From: Paraburkholderia gardini
Lineage (GTDB): Bacteria > Pseudomonadota > Gammaproteobacteria > Burkholderiales > Burkholderiaceae
DNA length: 64,000 nt
Direction of reading: 5' to 3'
Assembly: GCF_907164575.1 (NCBI RefSeq)
Contig: NZ_CAJQYY010000032.1
Coordinates: 1 to 64,000 of the forward strand
Shown here: positions 42,602 through 51,280 of the stretch, one piece after another
Layout of the letters: every line of letters begins with the position of its first letter
Numbering within the stretch: position 1 is the stretch's first letter
Made by a program: the position numbers and the translations under genes
The notes under the pieces: model-generated
Database searches by the model: none
Told to the model about the DNA's origin: nothing
What the model saw: the letters and a program-made list of their open reading frames with translations, nothing else

Positions 42602-43927
42602 ATGTCCACCGTCTTTCACCGGATGCCGAAGAAGGCATTGCCCGTAGCCGTCGCTGGTGACGGCATTGAAATCATCGATTCGACCGGCAAGCGTTATATC
42701 GATGCCTCCGGCGGCGCGGCTGTTTCGTGTCTGGGGCACAGCAACCAGCGTGTGATCGATGCGATGAACCGGCAGGCGCGGCAACTGCCTTATGCACACA
42801 CCTCGTTTTTTACAACCGGTGTGGCCGAGGAACTCGCCGACCGTCTGGTGGCCGACGCGCCGGAAGGTCTCGACCATGTGTATTTCGTCTCGGGCGGTTC
42901 GGAGGCAATCGAAGCGGCGCTCAAGCTTGCACGGCAATACTTCGTCGAGAAGGGCGAATTGCAGCGGCGCCATTTCATCGCGCGCCGGCAGAGCTATCAC
43001 GGCAACACGCTGGGCGCGCTCGCGATCGGCGGCAATGCATGGCGGCGCGAACCGTTTCTGCCATTGCTGATCGAGGCGCATCACGTGAGCCCGTGCTACG
43101 CGTATCGCGAGCAGCGCGCGGACGAAACGGAAGAAGCGTTCGCGCAGCGTCTTGCCGACGAGCTTGAACAGAAGATCCTGACGCTCGGCCCCGATACGGT
43201 CGCGGCCTTTGTCGCGGAAACCGTCGTGGGCGCGACGGCCGGCGCGGTGCCGCCAGTGCGCGAGTACTTTCGCAAGATTCGCGCCGTGTGCGACCGCTAC
43301 GGCGTGCTCCTGATCCTCGACGAAATCATGTCGGGCATGGGGCGCACCGGCTATCTGTACGCATGCGACGAAGATGGTGTCGCGCCCGATCTGCTGACCA
43401 TCGCGAAGGGTCTCGGCGCCGGTTATCAGCCGATCGGCGCGACGCTCGTGAGCGACCGGATCTATCGGACGATTACCGGTGGGTCGGGATTTTTCCAGCA
43501 CGGTCACACGTATATCGGGCACGCCACGGCCTGCGCGGCCGCACTCGAAGTGCAGCGCGTGATTGCCGAAGACGCGTTGCTCGACAATGTGCGCGCGCGC
43601 GGCGAGCAGTTGCGCGCGCTGCTGCGCGGGCACTACGCGCAGCATCCGCATATCGGCGACGTGCGCGGCCGGGGTCTCTTTGTCGGCGTCGAACTGGTGC
43701 GCGACCGCGAAACGAAGACGCCGTTCGATGCCACACTGAAGCTTCATGCAAGGATCAAGGCCGAAGCGTTTCAACGCGGCTTGATGGTGTATCCCATGGG
43801 CGGCACGGTCGATGGAAAAAACGGCGATCATGTATTGCTCGCGCCGCCGTTTATCTGCACGGAGGGCGACATCGGCAACATCGTCGGCCGGCTCGCCGAT
43901 GCAATCGATGCCGCGTTGCCCGCCTGA
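42602..43927 (+). CDS. Class III PLP-dependent aminotransferase
   Basis: 441-residue fold-type I aminotransferase of the omega-amino-acid/aspartate-aminotransferase-like group. Seen: IDASGGAAVSCLGHSNQ, FVSGGSEAIEAALKLARQY (PLP phosphate loop), RRQSYHGNTLGALAIGG, the LILDEIMSGMGRTG block with the conserved Asp, Schiff-base Lys269 in LLTIAKGLGAGYQPIGA, and HGHTYIGHATACAAALEVQ. Substrate is likely a beta- or omega-amine or amino acid; not decidable. It is under control of the RpiR-type repressor and followed by a carboxymuconolactone-decarboxylase-like gene 46 bases downstream. Confidence 0.92.
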   Translation: MSTVFHRMPKKALPVAVAGDGIEIIDSTGKRYIDASGGAAVSCLGHSNQRVIDAMNRQARQLPYAHTSFFTTGVAEELADRLVADAPEGLDHVYFVSGGSEAIEAALKLARQYFVEKGELQRRHFIARRQSYHGNTLGALAIGGNAWRREPFLPLLIEAHHVSPCYAYREQRADETEEAFAQRLADELEQKILTLGPDTVAAFVAETVVGATAGAVPPVREYFRKIRAVCDRYGVLLILDEIMSGMGRTGYLYACDEDGVAPDLLTIAKGLGAGYQPIGATLVSDRIYRTITGGSGFFQHGHTYIGHATACAAALEVQRVIAEDALLDNVRARGEQLRALLRGHYAQHPHIGDVRGRGLFVGVELVRDRETKTPFDATLKLHARIKAEAFQRGLMVYPMGGTVDGKNGDHVLLAPPFICTEGDIGNIVGRLADAIDAALPA

Positions 43928-43973
43928 TGCCTGATAACCGCGCACTTTCATCACGACCTGACACGAACCGACC

Positions 43974-44528
43974 ATGACCAGCCGTCTGCCTGACTTCGAC
44001 CCGTCGCGCGCGACGCCTGAACAGAAAGCCGTGCTCGACGAAATCCTGTCGGGGCCGCGCGGCAATCTGAACGGACCGTTCCCCGGCTGGATTCACAGCC
44101 CCGAACTCGCGCAGCATGCGCAACGGCTGGGCGCGTTCTGCCGTTACCAGACGGGGCTGCCGCTGCGCCTCTCCGAACTCGCGATCCTGGTGACCGCACA
44201 ACGCTGGCAGGCACAGGCCGAGTGGTACATCCATCATCCGATCGCGCTAGGAGCGGGCGTGCCGGAAGCCGTCGCCGAAGCGATCCGCAACGGCCAGCGT
44301 CCGTCGTTCGACAACACCGACGACGCGCTCATCTTCGATTTCGCCAGCGAACTGTACGAGACGAAACGTGTATCCGACGCAACTTATACGAAGACCGTCG
44401 GGCGCTTTGGACACACGGTGACGATCAATCTCGTCGGTCTGCTCGGCTATTACGCACTGGTCGCGATGACGCTCAACGTGTTCGGCATGCGTGCAGAGGG
44501 GCAGGAGAGCCTGCCGTTCGCGGAATAA
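43974..44528 (+). CDS. Carboxymuconolactone decarboxylase-family protein
   Basis: 184-residue helical CMD/AhpD-like fold. Seen: PFPGWIHSPELAQHAQRLGAFCRYQTGLPLRLSELAILVTAQRW and EWYIHHPIALGAGVPEAVAEAI. The CxxC peroxidase motif of AhpD is absent, so an antioxidant role through a disulfide is unlikely; decarboxylase or lactone activity is the other family option. It ends the RpiR-controlled unit and is followed by a strong bidirectional terminator. Confidence 0.88.
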   Translation: MTSRLPDFDPSRATPEQKAVLDEILSGPRGNLNGPFPGWIHSPELAQHAQRLGAFCRYQTGLPLRLSELAILVTAQRWQAQAEWYIHHPIALGAGVPEAVAEAIRNGQRPSFDNTDDALIFDFASELYETKRVSDATYTKTVGRFGHTVTINLVGLLGYYALVAMTLNVFGMRAEGQESLPFAE

Positions 44529-44575
44529 GCCTTACCGCACAAACCGGCGCGGAATGCGGAATGTGGAATGCGAAA

Positions 44576-44613
44576 ACGCCCCGACTGGCATGGCCAGTCG
44601 GGGCGTCTCTTTT
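44576..44613. terminator. Strong bidirectional Rho-independent terminator
   Basis: Perfect 14-pair stem ACGCCCCGACTGGC / GCCAGTCGGGGCGT with an ATG loop, followed by CTCTTTT on the plus strand; on the minus strand the stem is followed by TTTCG. It lies between the convergent CMD-like and DUF4148 genes. Confidence 0.9.
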
Positions 44614-44665
44614 ACTGCTCGACGCTTGCTGGCTGTTACGCCAGCCGCTCGCTCAGCTACCGCGT

Positions 44666-44977
44666 TTAGTTACCGCGATACGTCGCGAAGATGCCGTTTT
44701 CGAGCTCCGGGCGGCTGCCCGATTGCGACGTCGAAGTCTTCACGCCGCCCACTGCCTCATTCTGTTGCGGCGTCACCGAAGCGGGCGTGGCGGTCTGGGC
44801 CGAATACAGCTTCGGATAGTTCGTGTCATTCTGGTTGAGCAAGCCCGCTTTCTGCGCGGCTACCAGTTCTGCGCGAACCTGTGCGCGGGTCAGCGGCGCG
44901 TTGGACTGCTGAGCGAACGAGACGGCAGGAACAGCGAGAACGGATGCAATCAGTGCTGCGGAAAGAAGGGATTTCAT
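44666..44977 (-). CDS. DUF4148 secreted protein
   Basis: 103 residues: signal peptide KSLLSAALIASVLAVPAVSFAQ, then the DUF4148 core LTRAQVRAELVAAQKAGLLNQNDTNYPKL, and a polar tail. This family is characteristic of Burkholderiales and has no established function. Strong ribosome site CTGGAGG. Confidence 0.93.
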   Translation of the reverse strand: MKSLLSAALIASVLAVPAVSFAQQSNAPLTRAQVRAELVAAQKAGLLNQNDTNYPKLYSAQTATPASVTPQQNEAVGGVKTSTSQSGSRPELENGIFATYRGN

Positions 44978-45317
44978 GACAACCTCCAGGGTTTGATTAT
45001 GGGTTCTTTGTGGCTTAATTGCCCTGCCTGAACCGTTGAATCAAGTCTATTCCGCAGTCTCCGTGTGAAAAAGCGCGAATTGGGATAAGCATTGTTACTA
45101 ATCCTGAAATAATGGCGGCGCCACTGTGGGTGAGAGGATCACGTCACGGCGCTTACATCGGGAAGCGCCTATCATGAAGAGCGGTCTACGCCCACGCCTG
45201 TCCGACGCACGGCGCACATGACATTCCGCCGATCCGCAGAACCCCAGGGCGAAACCGCTGCGGAAGGATGGAAAGGGAATCGCGGCTGTGCAGGCAGCGC
45301 ATTACTGGAGAGAAGCG
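44978..45317. other. Intergenic between DUF4148 and OsmC-family genes
   Basis: 340 bases serving both divergent genes. No clear consensus boxes. The OsmC-family ribosome site GGAGAGAAG is at the right end. No small gene recognised. Confidence 0.4.
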
Positions 45318-45743
45318 ATGAAGCGCAAGGCATCAGCAGTCTGGCAAGGCGGCCTGCAGGACGGCAAGGGCTCGATCTCCACCGAAAGTACGGTTCTCAA
45401 GGAGACGCAATACTCTTTCTCGACGCGCTTCGAAAACGGCGTCGGCACCAATCCTGAAGAACTGATCGCGGCTGCGCATGCGGGCTGCTTCTCGATGGCG
45501 CTGTCGGCGGAACTGGGCAAGGCGAATCTCAAGGCCGAACGCATCGACACGACGGCGACGGTCACGCTCGACAAGGTGGACGGCGGTTTCGCGATCACGT
45601 CATCTCACCTTGACGTGAAGGTCAGGATTCCAGGCGCCGACAAGGCAGCGTTCGACAAAGCCGCGGGCGACGCGGAAAAGGGCTGCCCGATCTCGAAGGT
45701 CCTGAACGCCAAGGTCTCGATGAACGCGACGCTCGAAAGTTGA
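45318..45743 (+). CDS. OsmC-family peroxidase
   Basis: 141-residue OsmC, a thiol-dependent peroxidase for organic hydroperoxides. Both redox cysteines are present: AAAHAGCFSMALSAELG and DAEKGCPISKVLNA. Start ATG 45318 with GGAGAGAAGCG; a longer frame from 45288 is rejected. Family members protect against peroxide and osmotic stress in the cytoplasm. Nearby genes give no further clue. Confidence 0.93.
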   Translation: MKRKASAVWQGGLQDGKGSISTESTVLKETQYSFSTRFENGVGTNPEELIAAAHAGCFSMALSAELGKANLKAERIDTTATVTLDKVDGGFAITSSHLDVKVRIPGADKAAFDKAAGDAEKGCPISKVLNAKVSMNATLES

Positions 45744-45948
45744 GTGCGGGTTGCAGGCCTGTTTGCGTAGTGACCGGACGTCAGGGCGGCGCGGACATCC
45801 GGACCGGTTCCGGTCCGTCCGCGCCCGCCGGGCCGCTGAACCTCCGGCCCGACAGCGTCTTTCCGGATTCGTGTGAACACGCGCCGTATGCGGCGACCAT
45901 GATGCACGGTTGCATGAATCCGCCCGTCGAACTTCAACGGAATCCGCG

Positions 45949-46795
45949 ATGAAATCACAGTCAGAAAAAGCCCAGCTTCTCAGGACGTATCACGAGAACA
46001 AGGAGACGTTCGTCATTCCCAACCCGTGGGACATCGGCAGCGCCCGGCTGCTCGCGCTCGCGGGCTTCAAGGCGCTCGCGACGAGCAGTGCCGGCTACGC
46101 GTTCACGCGCGGTCTGCCGGACAACTCGATCGGGCGTGAACAGATGATGCTGCACCTCGCCGAGATCGCGTCGGCGACCGATCTGCCGGTGAGCGCCGAT
46201 CTCGAGAACGGCTTCGGCGACGCGCCGCAGGAGGCCGCTGAAACGATTTCGCCAGGCGGCGGCAACGGGCGTAGTGGGCGGCTCGATCGAAGACGCAACG
46301 GGCCGCGCCGGCGATCCGCTGTACGCGATCGATTTCGCCACTGAACGCGTGCGCGCCGCGGTCGAAGCGGCACGCGCGCTGTCGTTTCCCTTCGCGTTGA
46401 CCGCCCGCGCCGAGAACTATCTGGTCGGCCACGCGGACCTCGCCGATACGATCCGACGCCTGCAGGCATACCAGGAAGCCGGCGCCGACGTGCTGTACGC
46501 GCCAGGCCTGAAGAGCCGCGAGGACATCGCGGAAGTCGTCCGGTCCGTCGACCGTCCGGTCAATGTGCTGATGGGATTGCAGGGCGCGCTACTGAGCGTC
46601 GAGGATCTCGCCGCGCTCGGCGTGCGGCGTATCAGTGTGGGCGGATCGCTGGCGCGCGCGGCGCTCGGCGCGTTGGTGCGGGCGGCCGGGGAAATCATGG
46701 AGCACGGCACGTTTACGTATTCCAGCGACGCGGCCAGCAACGCCGATATCAACGCGCTTTTCGCGAAAGCGTCGCATACGTGGGGTGCGAAGTAG
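45949..46795 (+). pseudogene. Isocitrate lyase/PEP-mutase-family gene with a frameshift
   Basis: Two halves of one PEP-mutase/2-methylisocitrate-lyase-like protein lie in different frames. First half (from ATG 45949): FVIPNPWDIGSARLLALAG, SADLENGFGDAPQEAAETI. Second half: RQAAATGVVGGSIEDATGR, FALTARAENYLV, GADVLYAPGLKSREDI, RISVGGSLARAALGAL, to the stop at 46795. Reading resumes exactly if one T is removed from the TTT at 46247-46249. All expected metal and substrate motifs are otherwise intact, so the mutation is recent or is a sequencing error. Restored length would be about 281 residues, normal for the family. Confidence 0.88.
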
Positions 46796-46879
46796 GGACG
46801 ACGCGCGGCGATCCGCACGCCGCCGCGCACCCCTGGCGTATGGCTGCATGCCGGCTCCGCGACCAGAGCCCTTGAATTA

Positions 46880-46897
46880 TTGAACAACCAGTCATAA
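46880..46897. promoter_or_regulatory. TetR operator site 1
   Basis: TTGAACAACCAGTCATAA, 10 bases before the TetR start codon; matches site 2 (47551-47568) at 14 of 18 positions. Confidence 0.65.
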
Positions 46898-46907
46898 TAT
46901 ACGGGCC

Positions 46908-47534
46908 ATGAGTAAGCCCGTCATCTCCCGAAAACCGTCTGCCTCACCCGGCCGTGGCCGCCCGCGCGAGTTCGATACGCAGACGGTGCTCGCCTGCGCC
47001 AGCGAGGTTTTCTGGAACCACGGTTATCACGCCACGTCGGTCGACGATCTCTGCAAGGCGACCGGTGTGCTGCGTGGCAGCCTGTACGGCGTGTTCGGCG
47101 ACAAGCACGGGTTGCTGCTGGCCGCGCTCGACCATTACGCGGACGGCTCGATTGCCCGGCTCGCCGAGCGTCTGAGCGCGAACGTGCCGCCCGAAGAAGC
47201 GCTGCGCAACGCCTTGATGCACCACGCGCGCGCCGCGTCGGCGCTGAATGCGCAACGCAGCTGTTTCATTACCAACGCCACACTCGAGATGTCGGCCGAC
47301 GACATCGCATTGCGCGAGCGTATCGAATCCATCCAGCGCCGTACTATCACGCTGCTATCGGCGGCGGTGATCCGCGGGCAGGCAAGCGGCGCCTTTAACG
47401 CCACGCTCGACGAAAAATCCGTCGGCGAATTCCTGTTGTGCATCACGCAAGGGCTGCGCGTGCTCGGCAAAACGCCGCGCGACGAGCAGCAACTGACCTC
47501 CATCGTCGATCTCGCCATGCGCGCGCTCGTCTGA
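46908..47534 (+). CDS. TetR-family repressor of the adjacent MFS exporter
   Basis: 208 residues. HTH: GRPREFDTQTVLACASEVFWNHGYHATSVDDLCKATGVLRGSLYGVFGDKHGLLLAAL, then a helical domain with QRSCFITNATLEMSADD. This subgroup (GRPREFD start, AcrR-like) usually represses the next gene. Here the next gene is a DHA2-like MFS 30 bases downstream, and matching palindromes stand before both genes. Inducer unknown. Confidence 0.92.
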   Translation: MSKPVISRKPSASPGRGRPREFDTQTVLACASEVFWNHGYHATSVDDLCKATGVLRGSLYGVFGDKHGLLLAALDHYADGSIARLAERLSANVPPEEALRNALMHHARAASALNAQRSCFITNATLEMSADDIALRERIESIQRRTITLLSAAVIRGQASGAFNATLDEKSVGEFLLCITQGLRVLGKTPRDEQQLTSIVDLAMRALV

Positions 47535-47550
47535 TTTTTTTCGCTAATTT

Positions 47551-47568
47551 TTGAACGATCGGTCATGA
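47551..47568. promoter_or_regulatory. TetR operator site 2 overlapping the MFS start codon
   Basis: TTGAACGATCGGTCATGA with near-palindromic core GAACGATCGGTC. It covers the ATG at 47565, so binding could block translation initiation-region transcription as well as a promoter just upstream. Confidence 0.65.
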
Positions 47569-49064
47569 ATAATCAATCCTTGAAGCCTTCTGCATCGGGT
47601 GTGGCGGTGTGCCCGGCAGGGGCTGGCGCACCCGGTTCCCGTGCGGCGGCTGCGCCGCAGCGGTTCGAGCGACAGGGGCCCGCGCTGACCGTGCTGTTCA
47701 TCGGCGCCTTTCTCGCGCCGCTCGACTACTTCATCGTCAATCTCGCGCTGCCGTCGATCCATACCGGCCTGCAGGCCACCGACGCCCAGTTGCAACTGAT
47801 CGTGTCGGCGTATGCGTCGGCCTACGCGGTGCTGCTGATCACCGGCGGCCGCCTCGGCGATCTGTTTGGCCGCAAGCGCATGTTCATGGGCGGCATGGCG
47901 GCCTTTGTACTCGCGTCGGCGCTGTGCGGCTTCGCGACGAGCGGCCATATGCTCGTGCTTTCGCGCATCGTGCAGGGCATCGCCGCCGCCGTGATGGCGC
48001 CTCAGGTGCTCGCGACGATCCGCGCCGTCGTGCCGACGCACCAGCAAACCAGGGTGATGAGCTTTTACGGCTTTGTTTTCGGGCTCTCGTCGATCGTCGG
48101 GCAGCTCGGCGGTGGTGCGCTGATTACCTATCGCCCGTTCGGCCTCGACTGGCGAATCATCTTTCTGCTCAACATTCCAGTCGGTATCCTGGCGTTTCTC
48201 GGCACATGGCGGTTCGTGCCTGAGAGCCAGCCGGCCGAAAGCACCGGTGTCGATCTGAAGGGCGTCGGGCTGCTGTCGCTGCTGCTGATGCTGGTCATCT
48301 ATCCGATGACGCATGGGCGCGAAGCCGGCTGGCCCGCATGGACCTTCGTGATGTTCGCGCTCAGCGTGCCGGTGCTCGCGCTCTTTATCGCCGTCGAGCG
48401 GCGGATCGAACGCGCGGGCGGCCATCCGCTCGTCGACCTGAAGCTGTTCCGCAATCCGGCATTCGCAACGGGGCTTGTGCTGGCGTTCCTGTTTTACTGT
48501 GAAAGCGCGTTCTTTCTAACCTACGGCATTTATCTGCAGACCGGCCTGCACTGGACGCCGTTCGCCTCCGGTATCGCCATCATGCCGTTCGCGACGGGCT
48601 TTATCGTGGGCCCGTTCATGTCGCCGGCGATCGTGCGGCGCATCGGCAGCCATGTGCTGACACTCGGGTTCACAATGCTGGCGGCGGGCTTTTCGGTCGT
48701 CACATGGGCCGCCGGCCAGAGCGCGACTCCGCAACCGGTTTTCTATCTGGGTCTCGTCTGTGTGGGGATCGGCCAGGGGCTCGTGTTGCCTTCGCTGATG
48801 CGCATCGTGCTCGCCGAGGTCGTGCCGGAAAAGGCGGGCCTCGCCTCCGGCATCGTTTCATCGACGTTGCAGATCGGCGCCGCATTCGGCACGGCCGCGA
48901 TCAGCGGGGTGTTCTTCGGCGTACTCGGGCATCAGACGACGGCCGCTGCGTATTCGCACGCGTTCCAGGTCTGTATTGGCATCACTACCGTGCTGTTGTT
49001 CATCTGCATTGCCTTGAGCATGCTGCTGGTCCGGCATCAGCGGATCGCGGCGCGGCATGCGTGA
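47565..49064 (+). CDS. DHA2-like MFS drug exporter
   Basis: 499 residues, 12-14 membrane helices. Seen: VLFIGAFLAPLDYFIVNLALPSI, ITGGRLGDLFGRKRMFMGGMAAF (motif A), RIVQGIAAAVMAPQVLATIR, SFYGFVFGLSSIVGQLGGGALI. A 30-residue alanine/proline-rich start precedes helix 1. Controlled by the TetR gene upstream through matching operators. A proton-driven efflux of a toxic hydrophobic compound is the family role; specificity unknown. Confidence 0.92.
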   Translation: MNNQSLKPSASGVAVCPAGAGAPGSRAAAAPQRFERQGPALTVLFIGAFLAPLDYFIVNLALPSIHTGLQATDAQLQLIVSAYASAYAVLLITGGRLGDLFGRKRMFMGGMAAFVLASALCGFATSGHMLVLSRIVQGIAAAVMAPQVLATIRAVVPTHQQTRVMSFYGFVFGLSSIVGQLGGGALITYRPFGLDWRIIFLLNIPVGILAFLGTWRFVPESQPAESTGVDLKGVGLLSLLLMLVIYPMTHGREAGWPAWTFVMFALSVPVLALFIAVERRIERAGGHPLVDLKLFRNPAFATGLVLAFLFYCESAFFLTYGIYLQTGLHWTPFASGIAIMPFATGFIVGPFMSPAIVRRIGSHVLTLGFTMLAAGFSVVTWAAGQSATPQPVFYLGLVCVGIGQGLVLPSLMRIVLAEVVPEKAGLASGIVSSTLQIGAAFGTAAISGVFFGVLGHQTTAAAYSHAFQVCIGITTVLLFICIALSMLLVRHQRIAARHA

Positions 49065-49944
49065 TCCGGATGAACCCGGATTGCAATGACGCTTTAATTA
49101 AAGATGAGCCGTCTGATTGACATACGGATGACAAAATCGTCAGGGTCATTTACTGCGACGCGAAAACGATTTCCAGATTTCATGTGAATATTTAATGGAT
49201 TTAAGAAATCCACGTATGCATCGCGTGTTCAGGGATGATTAAAAACCCTGCTTCGCGAAAGCCATGGTGGTAATTTTATTAATAATAGACACGGAATCCG
49301 GGAATCGTTGCGACACGAGAAGGCCGTCAGCCGGAATTTCATGTAAATTGCGCGCGACTGCGAAAACCTGTGTGCGCCTGCCCGCAAGACTTTTGCGGCG
49401 GCGCATCACTGACTGGCATGTTACGTTCCGCCTGCGCAGCAGTATGTTTCAATCTGTTCCTGAAAGTAATAAACCGTATTGATTGAAAAAACACTTGCCT
49501 GGATAAAATTCGATTGTTAATCTTGGCGGGCATTTTGAATTTAACGTCAGTCCGGTGATCGGAATTCGAAGGTCTGGATTGAAGGCGAAGTCCGATTTTG
49601 TGAACGACAGTGCTTGAATCGCGGTTCACATTCAAAATCTGCTTAAGTGTTGTCTGCGCGTTGCATGAATTCCGGACCTCGGGATAGCCACGGCAGTTCC
49701 GCTTCGACCATGTCCTGTGTTTCATGCAAGTTTCACGCTTTGCATATTCCTTCGCATCGCTCGCTGTATCGCCGAAAAGCCTGATTTGACGTTCCAGACC
49801 AGACTGTCGTTCCTGCTGCTGAATGAACGGAGCCCGTCAGTGGGTGGCGTCCCGTCGTACACAGCGCCAGGTGGCCTGTTTCAGGTTCACGCATCGCGGC
49901 ATCGACAGCTGGGCGCAATTGATCTATTCGTACCGGGGATACTT
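49065..49944. other. Long AT-rich intergenic interval
   Basis: 880 bases, clearly AT-richer than its surroundings in 49080-49780. Contains several small perfect palindromes: CTTTAATTAAAG (about 49090-49101), GGATTT-AAG-AAATCC (49197-49211), CCGCAA-GACTT-TTGCGG (49382-49398). No family-like reading frame found. Could hold a small RNA, be bound by H-NS-type silencers, or be a remnant of transferred DNA. Confidence 0.5.
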
Positions 49945-50229
49945 ATGTTGACTGCTACCCTCGACACTGCCGATACGCCGCAACCCGACACCTACCGCGT
50001 CGGTGACGTGGTGACACTGAAATCAGGCGGCGCGCGCATGACCGTGACCCATGTGGGGCCCGTTGCGCTGGCGGAAGGGAGCTGGCTCGTCTGCCAGTGG
50101 TTCGACGAGCATGGCGAATTGCGCCAGGACGTGTTTGCGCTCGACCGCGTGCGGCCCGAGCCGCGCTCCATCTCCGCCGGCTCCGTGCAGTTACAGCAGC
50201 GGTTCGTGCGATTCGGTTACGGACGCTGA
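49945..50229 (+). CDS. DUF2158 (YodC-like) small protein
   Basis: 94 residues with the DUF2158 core YRVGDVVTLKSGGARMTVTHVGP, then LVCQWFDEHGELRQDVFALDRVRPE. It starts at ATG 49945 with GGGGATA upstream; a longer in-frame extension from 49717 has no family resemblance. Function of the family is unknown. The gene follows the AT-rich interval. Confidence 0.88.
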   Translation: MLTATLDTADTPQPDTYRVGDVVTLKSGGARMTVTHVGPVALAEGSWLVCQWFDEHGELRQDVFALDRVRPEPRSISAGSVQLQQRFVRFGYGR

Positions 50230-50382
50230 TTGCGCGTCGACGCCGTCTGTCCGCGCTTTCGTCATTCTTTTCATCCGCTCACGCCGGCGCGCCCGTTCGC
50301 GTCGGGCTGCTGCATCGTGAGACGTTCCTGAAACGGCCGCTTCCGCGCGGCCGCTCAACGTTGTTCCGCTTCACGCGCGTCT

Positions 50383-50402
50383 TGACGTAATAACGTACGT
50401 CA
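50383..50402. repeat. Inverted repeat TGACGTA ... TACGTCA
   Basis: Perfect 7-base arms, 6-base spacer, between the convergent DUF2158 and LysE genes. No U-run; a weak terminator or protein site. Confidence 0.4.
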
Positions 50403-50408
50403 GGCTTG

Positions 50409-51041
50409 CTAGCGACGCGCCTCGGTCGCCATTTTCACGGCGAGCCCGGTGAGCACCGTCCCCATCAGCCAGCGCTGAACGACAATCCACGCCGGACGTT
50501 TCGCGAGGAACACCGCGATCGATCCCGCCATGATTGCGACGATCGCATTGATACTCAGGCTCATCATGATCTGCACCGAGCCGAGTGTCAGCGATTGCGC
50601 GAGCACGCTGCCGTGCTGCGGATCGATGAACTGCGGCAGCAGCGACAGATACAGCACGGCGATTTTCGGATTCAGCATGTTCGTGACGAAGCCCATCGCG
50701 AAGAGTTTGCGGGGCCCGTCAGCGGGAAGATCGCGCACCTGGAACGGCGAGCGGCCACCCGGTTTCACGGCCTGCCACGCGAGCCACAGCAGATAGAGCG
50801 CACCGCCGAAGCGCAGCGCGTCGTACGCGAACGGCACCGCGAGCAGCAGCGCGGTAATACCAAGTGCCGCGGACAGCATGTAAAACACGAAGCCGAGCGC
50901 GACGCCGCCAAGTGAAATCAGGCCCGCCGTGCGGCCCTGGCAGATGGACCGCGAGATCAGGTAGAGCATGTTCGGGCCGGGCGTGAGCGCCATCCCGAGG
51001 GAGACGAGTCCGAAGGCCAGGAGACTGGAAAGATGCGGCAT
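50409..51041 (-). CDS. LysE/RhtB-family amino-acid exporter
   Basis: 210 residues, six membrane helices. Seen: FGLVSLGMALTPGPNMLYLISRSICQGRTAGL (family start), GVALGFVFYMLSAALGITALL, GFVTNMLNPKIAVLYLSLLPQFID. Exports an amino acid or homoserine lactone-like solute. Start ATG at 51041 with GGAG seven bases upstream; 29 upstream in-frame residues are rejected. Confidence 0.93.
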   Translation of the reverse strand: MPHLSSLLAFGLVSLGMALTPGPNMLYLISRSICQGRTAGLISLGGVALGFVFYMLSAALGITALLLAVPFAYDALRFGGALYLLWLAWQAVKPGGRSPFQVRDLPADGPRKLFAMGFVTNMLNPKIAVLYLSLLPQFIDPQHGSVLAQSLTLGSVQIMMSLSINAIVAIMAGSIAVFLAKRPAWIVVQRWLMGTVLTGLAVKMATEARR

Positions 51042-51280
51042 TGCATGGCTCCGTGAAAAGTTATCGGTAGCGGAGTGATCCACAACGATCAGGCAATGCC
51101 CAGGCGCGCGGCTAGAACGAGAGCGCACGTAACGACATCACCGTGCTCACGGTCCGCGTTTCCCGATGGTGTCTCCATCTTTCAGCGCCAGTCGCGCGGA
51201 CCACGGCATTATTTCACGTGTGAACGAATCGCGCGAGAAGCGGCGCGCAACAGAAGCATCGCGCGGTGCCCGGCACGCTG

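Noticed and set aside
42095..44065. Minus-strand 656-residue open frame opposite the aminotransferase unit
   Set aside because: Antisense to clearly recognisable genes, arginine/histidine-rich, no family motifs; a typical GC-rich shadow frame.
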